NCBI GenBank assembly: GCA_949840955.1
Contig: CATKXV010000012.1
Location: 1-48,420 of the forward strand
Origin: an uncultured Anaeroplasmataceae bacterium
GTDB lineage: Bacteria > Bacillota_I > Bacilli_A > Acholeplasmatales > Anaeroplasmataceae
Reading direction: 5' to 3'
DNA: 48,420 bases
Positions within the stretch are counted from its first letter, which is position 1; the number at the start of each line of letters is the position of its first letter. The notes beneath the pieces are model-generated. The model saw only the letters and a list, made by a program, of their open reading frames with translations. It had not been told where the DNA came from and ran no database searches. Positions 14,933 to 26,200 of the stretch are shown one piece after another. The position numbers and the translations under genes were made by a program.

Positions 14933-16995
14933 AGCCTTCTCCTCACTGTCATTTTTTGTTCTAAGCGATCCTTTACCTCTACCTGAATTTCTTCATAGCC
15001 TAGAATATGGATTCCTATTTTCTGATTTGGATTTGAGGCAAAATAAAGCTCTATTTGATCCTGATTTCTTACAAGGATATAGCTACCACGTCCCGTAATT
15101 CTTATGTCATTGAAGGCAACTGGAGCATCGGTAAAGCAATTGATAAGAACCATATTCAAATACTCTACAATATGAGCAGTATCTACAATATGAAGCTTAT
15201 ATTCATCAACAACCGCCATTTTCCTTGGATAAAGCTGATAAGCATATTCCTTAGGATTCTTATAATACACTCTTGTTTGTCTAAAATGAATCGGAACATC
15301 TGCTTCATTGTCATTCAAATCGTGATAGGATCTTGTCTCTAAAACCTGTTCTATTTGAGGCTTGTCTTTGAAGATGAGCTTAGCCTCCTTGGTTTCTATC
15401 GTTTTTTTGTTGATGCTGTAGGTGTCCTCAAAGACATATAGAGTCGATATATACTCCTCCTTAGACTGGATATGTGTTCCAACAGCCACTAAGGAATTCT
15501 TTAAAACAAATTTGGAAAAGTAGCCCTCTACTTCATTTTTTTGATGAAAGCAGGTATTTAGTACATCCTTATAGGATACCCCTGCTGTAATATCATTTTC
15601 CATAATTTGATTGGGCTCCTCTAACTGAAGAATATTGGTAGAGCCCATTCGGTACAATGGATTCTGCTTGAGCACCTCATTCTTTTCTGGTGCTCGATTA
15701 TAGTAAACATCATAGACGAAATTTCCTTGATAGCTTCCTAATATATTTTCATTGTTTATACTTTCATAATTTGAAATATAGGAAGAGCAGGCTGATATTG
15801 CAATTAAATACTCCTGATTCCTTTTTATATACCGATTCATTGAATTAAAGGCTTTGGCTTGAGGTTCATAATGGAATATTTCTTCTTCATTATAGATTTT
15901 ATCTAATAAGCCTGGTCTATAATATAATTTAGAAAGCCTATGCAAAGAATCCATAATGCGCTTATAGCTATAATTCCCATCCGCCCGTCGACTGCTTGCT
16001 CGGCCTCGTACACAATCTAATGCACGCTCGTGATATAAAAATGGTAAATAGGATTGCTCAATTCGTTCATATAAAACATCCATAGACTGTCTAATATCTA
16101 TATTCAGCATATGAAATATTTCTATAATTTTCGTTATAGAAAACAACAAAACCTCACCATAGGATGCATTATAAGGAACCGTTGTATGATATAGGAAGCT
16201 TCCATCTAGATAAAAGCCATTTCCGCTTTCTGTAAGCTTTAGGATTTGTGGAAGAAGGCTAGCTAATCTCTGAATTTCCTTTTCATCCTGTAAGAGTATA
16301 CTTCTTAGCAAACAGATATATATGGTATCAGATAAATTGGCATAATCGGTTTGAATTCGATGAATATCGGGATAGTTTCTTCTATAATACTCATATTCTG
16401 CCTGAGGAATATAGAAATTTTCAATAGCCATCATTCGACATATTTCTTCCTTATCCATTATATCATAAAGCAAGAATATCATTTCATTAAGGCACCTTGG
16501 AATTCCTATTTCATAAATCCACCAGTTTCCTATATAATTCTTCGTACCCGAATATTCCTTGGATATAAATTCCCTTACTTCCTTTACAATCCAATTTTTT
16601 AAAGAAGCATCCTGCTCGATTACCGCTTTTTTACTAAGAGCCAGCAATCGCTTCAATATGGTATAAAGCCTTTCTGTATTTTCCTTAGGAAGAGCTTCAT
16701 ATAGCGATTCCTTAGAAATTTCTTCTGTAAATGAATCCAATAAGGAATGACTATAGCTATGTATAATCTCCTCATAAAATTTATTTTGTGGTTGAAAAGA
16801 GAAGGTGCATGCTTCATTATCCTCAACAATACAGGTTTGGAATTTTCCCAAATATACTGCATAGGAGCCTTGGTTGGATATTAGGATCTTCTGATCCACT
16901 CCATCTAGTCGAATATTGAGGGTTTGTACCTCTACATCCTTTAGTACCTCTATGAATAAATTGTATTCCTCCTGCTTTGAATTGTTAAACTCCAC
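14929..16995 (-). CDS. PL8-family polysaccharide lyase (hyaluronate/chondroitin lyase-like), no signal peptide
   Basis: 688 residues. PL8 enzymes cut hyaluronan, chondroitin or xanthan by beta-elimination, leaving an unsaturated uronic acid. Visible are GNWWIYEIGIPRCLN (about 156-170), Asn220 in YANLSD, His270 in DGSFLYHTT, Tyr279 in YNASYG and CVRGRASSRR (328-337). The Asn-His-Tyr spacing (50 and 9) matches the pneumococcal hyaluronate lyase catalytic set N349/H399/Y408. The beta domains follow. The GTG start follows AGGGGGTGA; the N-terminus (MEFNNSKQEEYN) shows no signal peptide, so the enzyme should act in the cytoplasm on imported oligosaccharides. The family is usually secreted. Confidence 0.9.
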   Translation of the reverse strand: MEFNNSKQEEYNLFIEVLKDVEVQTLNIRLDGVDQKILISNQGSYAVYLGKFQTCIVEDNEACTFSFQPQNKFYEEIIHSYSHSLLDSFTEEISKESLYEALPKENTERLYTILKRLLALSKKAVIEQDASLKNWIVKEVREFISKEYSGTKNYIGNWWIYEIGIPRCLNEMIFLLYDIMDKEEICRMMAIENFYIPQAEYEYYRRNYPDIHRIQTDYANLSDTIYICLLRSILLQDEKEIQRLASLLPQILKLTESGNGFYLDGSFLYHTTVPYNASYGEVLLFSITKIIEIFHMLNIDIRQSMDVLYERIEQSYLPFLYHERALDCVRGRASSRRADGNYSYKRIMDSLHRLSKLYYRPGLLDKIYNEEEIFHYEPQAKAFNSMNRYIKRNQEYLIAISACSSYISNYESINNENILGSYQGNFVYDVYYNRAPEKNEVLKQNPLYRMGSTNILQLEEPNQIMENDITAGVSYKDVLNTCFHQKNEVEGYFSKFVLKNSLVAVGTHIQSKEEYISTLYVFEDTYSINKKTIETKEAKLIFKDKPQIEQVLETRSYHDLNDNEADVPIHFRQTRVYYKNPKEYAYQLYPRKMAVVDEYKLHIVDTAHIVEYLNMVLINCFTDAPVAFNDIRITGRGSYILVRNQDQIELYFASNPNQKIGIHILGYEEIQVEVKDRLEQKMTVRRRL

Positions 16996-17025
16996 ATCTT
17001 CACCCCCTCTTCCTTGATTTTTGAA

Positions 17026-18585
17026 TTATTTTACGTATTTTTGAATGGTTGATGTAATGGTATCTGTACCTGCCTTCTGCATTGCTGATACATAAGCATC
17101 CCAGGTTTGATCATTGATTTGCTGAGTTCCCTTTAACCATTTATTGATTTGCTCTAAATAAACATTATTTACACCACTTCTTGAGGTATTTACCTTTTGA
17201 TAATCCTCATTTGTTAATTTAATGTTTGGATAAATCAGCTTATTATAGTTCACATTTAAATAAGGTGTACCATCTGCATTTTTGCTATCCTGATATAAGG
17301 ACATCGCTGTCTTAGCTTCCTCAGAAAGCCATGCTTCCTCATAGGTAAAGGTCTGACAGCCTGGGCTTTGTAGCTGAGCACCTATATTATAAAGGTTCGT
17401 TAATGCTGTATTTCTATCATTTATAATTTTATCTGTAAAGGTATAGGTTGAGCCATTCTTTGTGAAGTGAACATTCTCTATACCAAAATTCAAGGTGTCA
17501 TGCCCCTCATCTGTAAACCAATAGTCAATCCAACGCATCAGCTTAATTTGATCCTCTTCACTTGTAGAGGAATTAATTGCAGTTACTGTACCAATTTGCT
17601 TACGAATGGTTGGCTCATGCTTTGTTCCATCACTTCTCGTTGGAGGAGCAATGCAAACCACCTCAAAGCCTTCTACTAAATTCGCTTTATATACATCATC
17701 ATTAAAGGAATAGGTTGTACCTAACCAGTCATGGGTCGCACCACCACTATTTTGAGCAAATAGGGTAACACGCTTATCCTCTGTGGATTTATTAAGGATA
17801 TCTGGTTCAATTAGACCCTCCTTATACCACTGGGCAATATTTTCCATAGCCTTTCTAAATTCTGGCTGAATTGCACCATATTTAACAGTTGTACCATCCA
17901 AATAATATTCTGCCGTAGCTCCCCATAAAGAAGCTAACTCAGAAATTGCAAAATCAGAATCTCTATCAAAATATGGATAGATATTATCTGCTGTAGTTAA
18001 TAAATTTTTATTATTTTTAAACGCACGTAATAAATCATGGAATTGCTCAACCGTTAAATCATTCAATTTAGATTTATCAATCCCCTTAGGTAATTTTTTA
18101 TTCGTATCTAAGGTGTTAATCCAATCCTGTCTTACAAAGAATGCCTTTGCTGTTTGACCATCTGTATAAAATGGAATTCCATAAATTTTTCCATCAGAGG
18201 CAGTAGCCCAAGCCTTCTTTTCTGGATTTTCATCAAAGAATTTCTTTAAATTTGGAGCATGCTCATCAATCAAAGGAGCTAAATCTAAAAAGATACCATC
18301 CTTTAATGCAGTTGCCTCAATTGTATCCTGGTCATTGACAACAAGATTGGCATCCTTTCCTCTTAAATTATAGATACTATCATAGTTTGTATCATATTTT
18401 TGTAAAACACCCTCTAAAGATATACCGGCATATTCATTTGCCTTTTTATAAACATCCATATCAGAATTATAAATATGACCATCCTGATATAAGAAAATGG
18501 ATAATTCACTTGTTCCCCCACCACAGGATGCAAGTGTTACTAAGCTAGTCGCTAATAGTGCTGTCGCTAGAATCTTTTTCTTCAT
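17026..18585 (-). CDS. Lipoprotein sugar-binding component of an Lpl-type ABC importer
   Basis: 519 residues. A lipoprotein signal ends in the lipobox LASC with Cys21, so the mature protein is lipid-anchored outside the membrane. The size and motifs (YGIPFYTDGQTAKAFFVRQDWIN, GAIQPEFRKAMENIAQWYKEGLI, GWIDYW-like IKLMRWIDYWFTDEGHDTLNFG) fit the large LplA group of family 1 binding proteins, which take up oligosaccharides from uronic-acid polymers. AAGGAGG precedes the ATG. The gene overlaps the 3' end of the giant lyase gene by 41 bases and is separated from its permeases by two large surface genes, an unusual order. Confidence 0.93.
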   Translation of the reverse strand: MKKKILATALLATSLVTLASCGGGTSELSIFLYQDGHIYNSDMDVYKKANEYAGISLEGVLQKYDTNYDSIYNLRGKDANLVVNDQDTIEATALKDGIFLDLAPLIDEHAPNLKKFFDENPEKKAWATASDGKIYGIPFYTDGQTAKAFFVRQDWINTLDTNKKLPKGIDKSKLNDLTVEQFHDLLRAFKNNKNLLTTADNIYPYFDRDSDFAISELASLWGATAEYYLDGTTVKYGAIQPEFRKAMENIAQWYKEGLIEPDILNKSTEDKRVTLFAQNSGGATHDWLGTTYSFNDDVYKANLVEGFEVVCIAPPTRSDGTKHEPTIRKQIGTVTAINSSTSEEDQIKLMRWIDYWFTDEGHDTLNFGIENVHFTKNGSTYTFTDKIINDRNTALTNLYNIGAQLQSPGCQTFTYEEAWLSEEAKTAMSLYQDSKNADGTPYLNVNYNKLIYPNIKLTNEDYQKVNTSRSGVNNVYLEQINKWLKGTQQINDQTWDAYVSAMQKAGTDTITSTIQKYVK

Positions 18586-21500
18586 CTTTTTTTCCTCCTT
18601 TTTTTACGATAATTAAAATAACACCAACAAGGACAACTACCCCTAGTACACCACCTACACATCCTAAAACGATAGGAAGTACAGAGGATCCACCTTGATT
18701 GGATAACGGCTTATAATTGTTGTGATAGAATTCAACCTTAGATACTGAAATTTTATCATCATTGTTATTTCCGTTGAATACAATCTTCACGTATTTTGCA
18801 TCTACAAATCCTAAGGTATATACCTCATCTCCCATTTGATTTGTACTGCTACCAGAGAAATAACAGCATTCCCATGTCGTTCCATCCTGGCTTGTATAAA
18901 TATCAAAATAATATTTATTTAATAAACCACCAGAGAAACGAATTAATACATTTGTAAAGGTTGTTACATCCTCAAATTCAAAAATTACAGTCTCTTTTTC
19001 TGTAGAACTGAAAATAGAATTTCTATCTCCATCAAGAAGCTTTTCCACTCCTGCTGAGCCTGTTACCTTAACTACAGGAATTGATGTATACTCCTCAAAG
19101 CCCTCAATAATCGTATCTACAATAAACTTATACTGATAGATACGTTTTTCATTGGTTGCTAAATCCTCTACAATAACCTTGGTTATTTGATTAAATAGCT
19201 TGGATTTTTCAACGGTTACCTTATATTTGGATTCATCATAGGTAACCTTTAAATTTGGAACCTCCTTCACATTTTTATCTAGAGGTATCACATAATCATA
19301 GGTATATGGATTGAAAATATATCTGAATTTATCTCCAAGCTCAGCTTCAATCTCAATATGCTCAACAGCAATATCTGCCTTTGGAGTTAAATTATCTAAA
19401 TTCCAATTTAAAACAGAAACAAATTCATTTTTATAAGAGCTGAAATCCTCTATTTCCTCCATAGTTGGAACAAATACTACACTTAGAACACCAGAGGTAA
19501 TTCCCTCAAGCTTAATCACAAGCTTATTTACACCACGATTATCTAAATTACAGAATTCACCAATGGTTCCTGGAAGAGCTGTTGCTGGCATTACACTAAA
19601 TTCACCTTGCTCGCTTGTAATATAAGCATATAGGCTCTTACCATTCATAACCAGTCTTGCAAGCTTGTCATGAATAATTTCAATTCTTGCCTCTGTATGA
19701 GCACTCCAGTAAACAATGGATTCATCTCTTAATTCAAATTCATCCTGAATTAAAACAGCACTTCTGTTATTAAACAGCTTTAATCCACGATAAGCAGATA
19801 AAACATCTGCCTTATATACGTTTGTTAAGTCAACAACAGAATAGCCACCTGAGCTATTAGAATCAAAGGAAATAATTGGAGCATTTTCATATGGACTTTG
19901 CTGAAGAACTGGATTCTTTTCAGGATTAAATACGAGCGTATTTTGTCCTTGAGCATTTTTCTTATAATAGGTCCATCTTTGATAATCATAATCCCAGAAG
20001 CCGTTTGGAACAACTACATTATATTCCTCATTACAATAATTTCCGATGAAGCGCTCTCCTAAAGCATAAATTTCAAAGGTACCACTATCTAGATTTCTAT
20101 GGGCATTATCATAGGCTAATCCATCTACTCCCTTTAAGCCTGTAAATAAGGCCATTTCATCTCCAAAGGATGAACGGAAGGTTGCAAGCTCATGCTCCTC
20201 TAATAGGAAATCCAATTCCTCCATAGAATGCAAATTCATCTTATCAAACAATCCTGGCTGATACCATAATAAATTCATGATATTATATTGCTCATTATCA
20301 TCCGCAAGCTTACTTAGAATGGCAGCATTGATATTATCCTCATCAATTCTTGTATACCATAATAAGGCTGGCTGATTATTGGAATATTCACTTTCCGCAT
20401 AAAAGAAAGCATTATAATTTGGACTAGATGTAAATAATGGATAATTAATATAATTCTGGATCCCCTCTACATCCCATAATCCAAAGGAGTTGATATTTCC
20501 ATCGGTTTCTCCATAAATATTACGAAGTGTTGCTAACAAATAAACCATATTTCTATGAGCATAGATAGAATAGGAAGGACCCTCTGGCCAACCTCCAGAT
20601 GGAGAGTAATGTACTAACGCAATCTGTAATAAACGGAAAGCCTCTGTAATCACATTGGCAGCCATTTCTTGTACATTTACCGTAAAGGATTCTCCTCTTA
20701 CTGTTACATCAATTGGACCACCATCATAGCTTAAAACAGAGAATGCTGCGATAGCTAAATCTCCACAAATCAATAAGCTATGGTTATTTCCATGTAATAA
20801 AACATTCACATTGGTTAGATTTTCAAAGTAATAGAAGCCTTCCTCATACAGTGCCTTAACAATCATCTTCTGCTTATCTGCATCTAATGTGTCCTTAATA
20901 TAATTATAAGAGAAAGCTACACTATAGGTTACCATGGCAGCGTCTAGGAAGCCATTGCTGTCCTCACCCCAGGATAATCTTCTTGTACCATCACCACTAA
21001 ATTCTTCATCCTTAACAATCCACCACATTTGCTCCCAGCAGCGATCTGCATATTCCTTTTTCCCTGTTACCTGATATAATATTGCAAATTGCTCCATTGC
21101 ACTTCTAGCATTGGCTGGAACAGCTGTAGGCTCCTTACGAGATAATTGAGCCTCATAATATTCTACCCAGCGTGTGATGTATTCCTCTTTAGTTAAATAG
21201 CCTTGACGAACTTCATCTAACCATTCATTGTTTGTTAAAACATAAACACCATCTAATTTACCCTCAGATTTCAAACGATCAAAACGATAGTCCTCTACTC
21301 CAGGTAATACATAGACCGTAATATGAGCCTCTGTAACCTCTTCTCCATTATGGATAACGATATCAAAATGATCATATCCTGTAAATCCTTCCTTTGGTGT
21401 ATAGTTATATAATACACCATGAATGATTTTTCCAGTTGTGTTATAATACCGATCCTGAATTTCAGATACAATTCCTTGATTTAGAATTTCAACACTACCC

Positions 21501-23200
21501 CCATGCTCTGTCGTAAGGGTGAAGGTATTATCCTTAGCTGTACCATATATCGCTTGATAAAGCTTAGCTTTTGCCTCACGCTCAGCTACAGTCATATTTG
21601 CTCGCTTTGTTTCTGGATATAAAACCTCAACATCACGGCAATTGATTTGAATGTATCCACCATTATATAGGAGGGAGGCTTTATTATTGTAATAATATTC
21701 TCCCGCAGAATAAATCACAGAGGAGGCTGTTTCCTGCCACTCTAGCTTCGTATTCTTAGGCGTAGATAACCAGAAATCGGTTACGCTACATTGATCATGA
21801 ATTGGATCAATTTTAACCTGTACTTCAATGATTTGGTAGCCCTTTTCTACATCTACAACAACAACCTTAAAGGTATCATAATTTTCTTCTATTGTATAGA
21901 AATCACGATTTGGTGAATATATAATTTTATTGTTTTTAATATAATAGCTACCATAGGATGGCTCACTATATTTAACCACATTATAATTGGTTGAGTTTTC
22001 TACAACAACCTCAAAGGTGTTTCTAGAATCCTCTTGAACTGTAATAAAATTATTATCCTCTACAACAGCAGATATTCCATCCTTTGTTCCAACAATCACT
22101 GTAATTTTCTTTTCAAAGCCATGAAGCTTATCCTTCACAATCACGGTTGTAATTCCAGACTTCACACCTGTAATTTTTCCTAATTTATCTACATGAGCTA
22201 TAGAATCATCTAAGGATTCATAGCTATAATTAAAATCAACGATAGAGGATGGTACAGTGTCACAAACAATTTGTGATTCAGCACCAACAGCTAATTCTAC
22301 TGCGGGATTTTCTACAGCGATAGATGTATAATCTGTAGTAATGATTCGATAAATTTTAATATCATCAAACCATACATCTCCTGTATTGTTTGCAAAATAC
22401 AATTCGATTTTTAGGCTTTCCTTAGGCTGAACTCGAACAATTTCAGATTCAAAGGTCGTCCAATCAAAGGTTCCTTTAACCTTAGTTGTTTGATTTAAGC
22501 CATAGAAGTTTCCTTGATTGATACGAACATATACGTCCTTATCAACATTTTCTCCCTTCATTCTTGTAGTTACATAGTATTGTCCTGGTTCTACATCATA
22601 GCTTTTGTAAATACAAGAATAGGCTATTTCTGGATGAGAATAATGTACAATATGATTCCCATCCTCTTCTGTAATTTCAATAATCTGACTTTCTTTTACA
22701 GCAGTATTTCCTGTGTAAAGCCTCCATGTATATTGGGTATCATTGGAATAGGTCCATTTGGTACCTACTGGAATATTTTCAAAATCACCATCTGTACAGA
22801 AATTCTTTTCTGCAACAGTAACTTGAACCTCAGAATAATATTTATCAGAGGATATGGTTAGCTTGGAGGTTCCAGTCTTTAATGCTATAATCTTATATTT
22901 ATACTCTGTATAATAAATAATACTTTCATCTTCAACTTCAAAGCTAAGCTTTTCTTTTTCCGAATCCTTTACATAAATCATAAAGCCGAAATCTTTATTT
23001 GTTTCAAAGTTTATTTCCTCTCCAACATCTAAAGTAATTTCAGTTTGCTTAACAACAGCCAAGCGATCGGTTTGATTTAGCTTACTAGAAGAAGTACTGC
23101 TGCCTTCTTCATAGAATGAATTTAGAAATACAGCAGTACTTGCAAATAACGAAAGGATAAGAAGAAAGAAAGTTCCAATTGTTATAACTTTTTTCTTCAT
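18545..23200 (-). CDS. Giant surface heparinase II/III-like polysaccharide lyase
   Basis: 1551 residues. Domains in order: signal peptide (about 1-30), Ig-like Big_2 (50-125), carbohydrate-binding module (about 130-285), Big_2 (290-370), cadherin-like segments (385-660), alpha/alpha toroid (about 685-960), beta-sandwich domains (to about 1330), discoidin-type F5/8C module (about 1390-1505), membrane helix (about 1515-1540) and a charged tail. Catalytic candidates are Asn806/His807 in HGNNHS, Tyr877 in GGWPEGPSY and His1034 in AHRNLDSGTF, which match the heparinase II/III superfamily (PL12, PL21 and relatives). It should cut uronic-acid polysaccharide at the cell surface. The exact PL family is open. 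No LPxTG motif. Confidence 0.87.
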   Translation of the reverse strand: MKKKVITIGTFFLLILSLFASTAVFLNSFYEEGSSTSSSKLNQTDRLAVVKQTEITLDVGEEINFETNKDFGFMIYVKDSEKEKLSFEVEDESIIYYTEYKYKIIALKTGTSKLTISSDKYYSEVQVTVAEKNFCTDGDFENIPVGTKWTYSNDTQYTWRLYTGNTAVKESQIIEITEEDGNHIVHYSHPEIAYSCIYKSYDVEPGQYYVTTRMKGENVDKDVYVRINQGNFYGLNQTTKVKGTFDWTTFESEIVRVQPKESLKIELYFANNTGDVWFDDIKIYRIITTDYTSIAVENPAVELAVGAESQIVCDTVPSSIVDFNYSYESLDDSIAHVDKLGKITGVKSGITTVIVKDKLHGFEKKITVIVGTKDGISAVVEDNNFITVQEDSRNTFEVVVENSTNYNVVKYSEPSYGSYYIKNNKIIYSPNRDFYTIEENYDTFKVVVVDVEKGYQIIEVQVKIDPIHDQCSVTDFWLSTPKNTKLEWQETASSVIYSAGEYYYNNKASLLYNGGYIQINCRDVEVLYPETKRANMTVAEREAKAKLYQAIYGTAKDNTFTLTTEHGGSVEILNQGIVSEIQDRYYNTTGKIIHGVLYNYTPKEGFTGYDHFDIVIHNGEEVTEAHITVYVLPGVEDYRFDRLKSEGKLDGVYVLTNNEWLDEVRQGYLTKEEYITRWVEYYEAQLSRKEPTAVPANARSAMEQFAILYQVTGKKEYADRCWEQMWWIVKDEEFSGDGTRRLSWGEDSNGFLDAAMVTYSVAFSYNYIKDTLDADKQKMIVKALYEEGFYYFENLTNVNVLLHGNNHSLLICGDLAIAAFSVLSYDGGPIDVTVRGESFTVNVQEMAANVITEAFRLLQIALVHYSPSGGWPEGPSYSIYAHRNMVYLLATLRNIYGETDGNINSFGLWDVEGIQNYINYPLFTSSPNYNAFFYAESEYSNNQPALLWYTRIDEDNINAAILSKLADDNEQYNIMNLLWYQPGLFDKMNLHSMEELDFLLEEHELATFRSSFGDEMALFTGLKGVDGLAYDNAHRNLDSGTFEIYALGERFIGNYCNEEYNVVVPNGFWDYDYQRWTYYKKNAQGQNTLVFNPEKNPVLQQSPYENAPIISFDSNSSGGYSVVDLTNVYKADVLSAYRGLKLFNNRSAVLIQDEFELRDESIVYWSAHTEARIEIIHDKLARLVMNGKSLYAYITSEQGEFSVMPATALPGTIGEFCNLDNRGVNKLVIKLEGITSGVLSVVFVPTMEEIEDFSSYKNEFVSVLNWNLDNLTPKADIAVEHIEIEAELGDKFRYIFNPYTYDYVIPLDKNVKEVPNLKVTYDESKYKVTVEKSKLFNQITKVIVEDLATNEKRIYQYKFIVDTIIEGFEEYTSIPVVKVTGSAGVEKLLDGDRNSIFSSTEKETVIFEFEDVTTFTNVLIRFSGGLLNKYYFDIYTSQDGTTWECCYFSGSSTNQMGDEVYTLGFVDAKYVKIVFNGNNNDDKISVSKVEFYHNNYKPLSNQGGSSVLPIVLGCVGGVLGVVVLVGVILIIVKKGGKKDEEKDSSDSTISD

Positions 23201-23206
23201 ATAATT

Positions 23207-26200
23207 TTACTCCTTATCCTTTGGTTCCTTTTTCTTGAATACAAAGAAATATACCAATACACCTGCAACAGCAAGTACAACAACTACTACAATTGGTACA
23301 ACGATTGCTACAACATTTACACTAGAATCCTTAGGTGTATCAGGCGTTGGATTTGGAGTTGGAGTTGGATCATCTTCTCCTGGGGTTTCAGTAGGCACCT
23401 TTGTCCACTTTGCATATAAGGTTACATCAGAAGTTAATTCAGCACCTGCAGTAGCCTTTGTAGTACACTCAGCATCTACATACCAACCATCAAAGGTATA
23501 TCCTTCTGCTGTTACTGTAGGTAAAGTTTGAGGTAAAGCTGTTACATTTTCAGCCTTAGCTGGAGCTGTACCATGTCCATTTACATTGTAAGTTACTGTA
23601 AATGTAGTTGGTGCTTCAGCAGTCCATTTTGCATAAAGTGTTACGTTGGCTTCGATTGCTGCATTAGCTTCAGCTGCTTGTGTGCAATCCTCATCTAAGA
23701 ACCAGCCACCAAATATCCAGCCTTCTGCTGTTAAAGAGGTCAATTCAGCAGGTAATTGAGTAACATTTTCAACTTTTTCAGGAGCAGTTCCGTGTCCCTT
23801 CACATCAAATGTAACTGTATATCCCTTTACTACAACTGTAACAGTTTTTGTTAAGGATGGATTATCACTTACAAGAATTGTAATGGTTGTAGATCCTATA
23901 GCCATTGGAACGATTTGAAGCTTTCCACCTGTAATATCTACAGCACAAATAGTATCATCTGCAACCTCAGCAGATAAGATAGATGTAGCATCAGCAGGAG
24001 TAACGGTTATATTCAATTCCTTGAATACATCTCCTAAGCTTAATTCAACAGACGCATCTACTGTTACTTCTGTTGCTGGCTTATTTACTACAAAGGAAAC
24101 TGTCTTCTTTACATCACCATTGGTTATTGTAATTGTTACATTTCCAGATTTATCAAGGAAGGTTACTAATCCAGTAGCATCTACTGTAGCAATGGTTTCA
24201 TCACTTGAAGCATAGGTTGCATTTACAACACCAGCAGAAGGAACAGGTACAGCATTGATTTGATATGTAGATCCAACTTTTTGAGTAATGGCATTATCTG
24301 TAACAATAATTTTATTGCTTGAATCTGTAATTTCCCAGCCTGTAGTCTTTACATCATCTAATTCAACTAAATTCAAATGGGTAATATAAGCATCTACACC
24401 TGTTTGTGTATCCCATGTACCTAATTCAATCTTCAAACCAATATAATCACGATCTAAGGCATTTGGATCAAAATTAATTGGACCAGTTTCAACATATACC
24501 CAACCATTTTTCGTTTCACCGATTTCATTTTTCTTGATTACATAATAAGGAGCACTCATTGGAGAATATTCGTAATTTCCTTTACCAGCATCAAAATAAT
24601 TATATAGCTTGAAATCAATTCTTCCCGTAGGGCTAGCAGCAGTTATATCCATCTTAACCCATCCAGTCAGCTTATAATCCTTATTTGCTGTTAAATTAGC
24701 TAATGGAAGGTGTAAATCCAAATGAGATCCTCCTTGATTTGCACCACCAGTTCCTGCGATTTTAATAGCTAAGCCAAATAAATCATCTGCCACTACATTG
24801 GTATGAGAATATTGCTTATTCTTATGAGTTTTACTAGTATATCCATGTAAGGTCTTATTTGGTTCATCCCAAACATCCTCTAAAGTATATCCATTCAATG
24901 CATCATAAACACCCTTTGTAACAACGACTGTAATCTCCTTTGTTACATTTTCTCCACCTAGAGCTGTAACAGTTACCTTAGCAGTTCCTGTTGCAACACC
25001 TGTTAAAATATAATTATCTAAACCAACAACTGTATCATCAGAATTTGTATACTCTAATGTAATATCATCTGCTGTAGTTGGATAAGCTTTGAAAATCTTG
25101 GATAAGTCAAAGGATTCACCAACACCTAATGTAATTGTATCGTTGATAACAACCTTATCTGTAGTAATATCCGTTACAGGAATTGGATCACGATTTTCAG
25201 CTACATCAAAGGTAACATCTACAGGATTGATAAAGTCAGCATCAAAAGTAAAGGTTGCCTTTAAATTTTCTACCGTTTTTAAACCAACATATTTTCCATT
25301 TTCACATTGAATAATAGCCTCTTCTCCAGATTTATAAACGGTAACTCCATTCTCTGTTGATGAAGTAAGCTTTGTATCATTTAAACTAAAATCAATGGTA
25401 TATCCTGGAACTACAGAAGGTAAATAATTTGAATCAGATCCTGTAATTGTAGGCTCTAAATCAAATGGAATACTTACCTTAACATCTTCTACTGTTGGAG
25501 CAGTAGCTACAGGGGCATTATAATCCCCTATTCTTATATAATCAATATAAGCATTTATATCCGCAGAGGTATTACTTGTTGGTAGGTTATAGAAAAATTC
25601 TGTTAGCTTTCCTTGGAAATTATCACCATCTCCAAAATTGGTTTCATAAATAAATTGTCCATCTAAAAATCCAATAATTTTATCTTGAGATTTTCCATCT
25701 GGCAACAAATCACCTTTATCCTGTAAGATAAATGTGGCCTCATGCCATGCATTTTTAGTTACTCTATCTTTCAGTGTGGTGATTTGTATCCATGCACTAT
25801 TATCTCCTGCTTTTACACGATAAAAGGTTCCATTATCTCGCATTCTTAATAATTCATATGATTTAGCAGCTCCTAAACCATCATTTGCATGAAAATATAG
25901 ACCAAATTGTTGTTCTCTACCATGATCAATATTAAACTTAAACTTTAATACCATGGCACCACCCTCTTTATTATATAAATTAGGTGCTGCTGCATTATCA
26001 CGGAAGCTTATCTTACCACTTTGACTTCCGTCTTTTAACGTGTTTATTGTCAAAACTTCTAAATCATCTTTTTTCTCTAGTTTGGTTGAAATTAATGCTT
26101 GCTTATTATTTGCATAAATATTATGATTGTTTGCTCCACCATAAGCATCAATTGTTCCATCACCATAGTCAAACTCTTCAGCAAAACTGAAATTTTCAGT

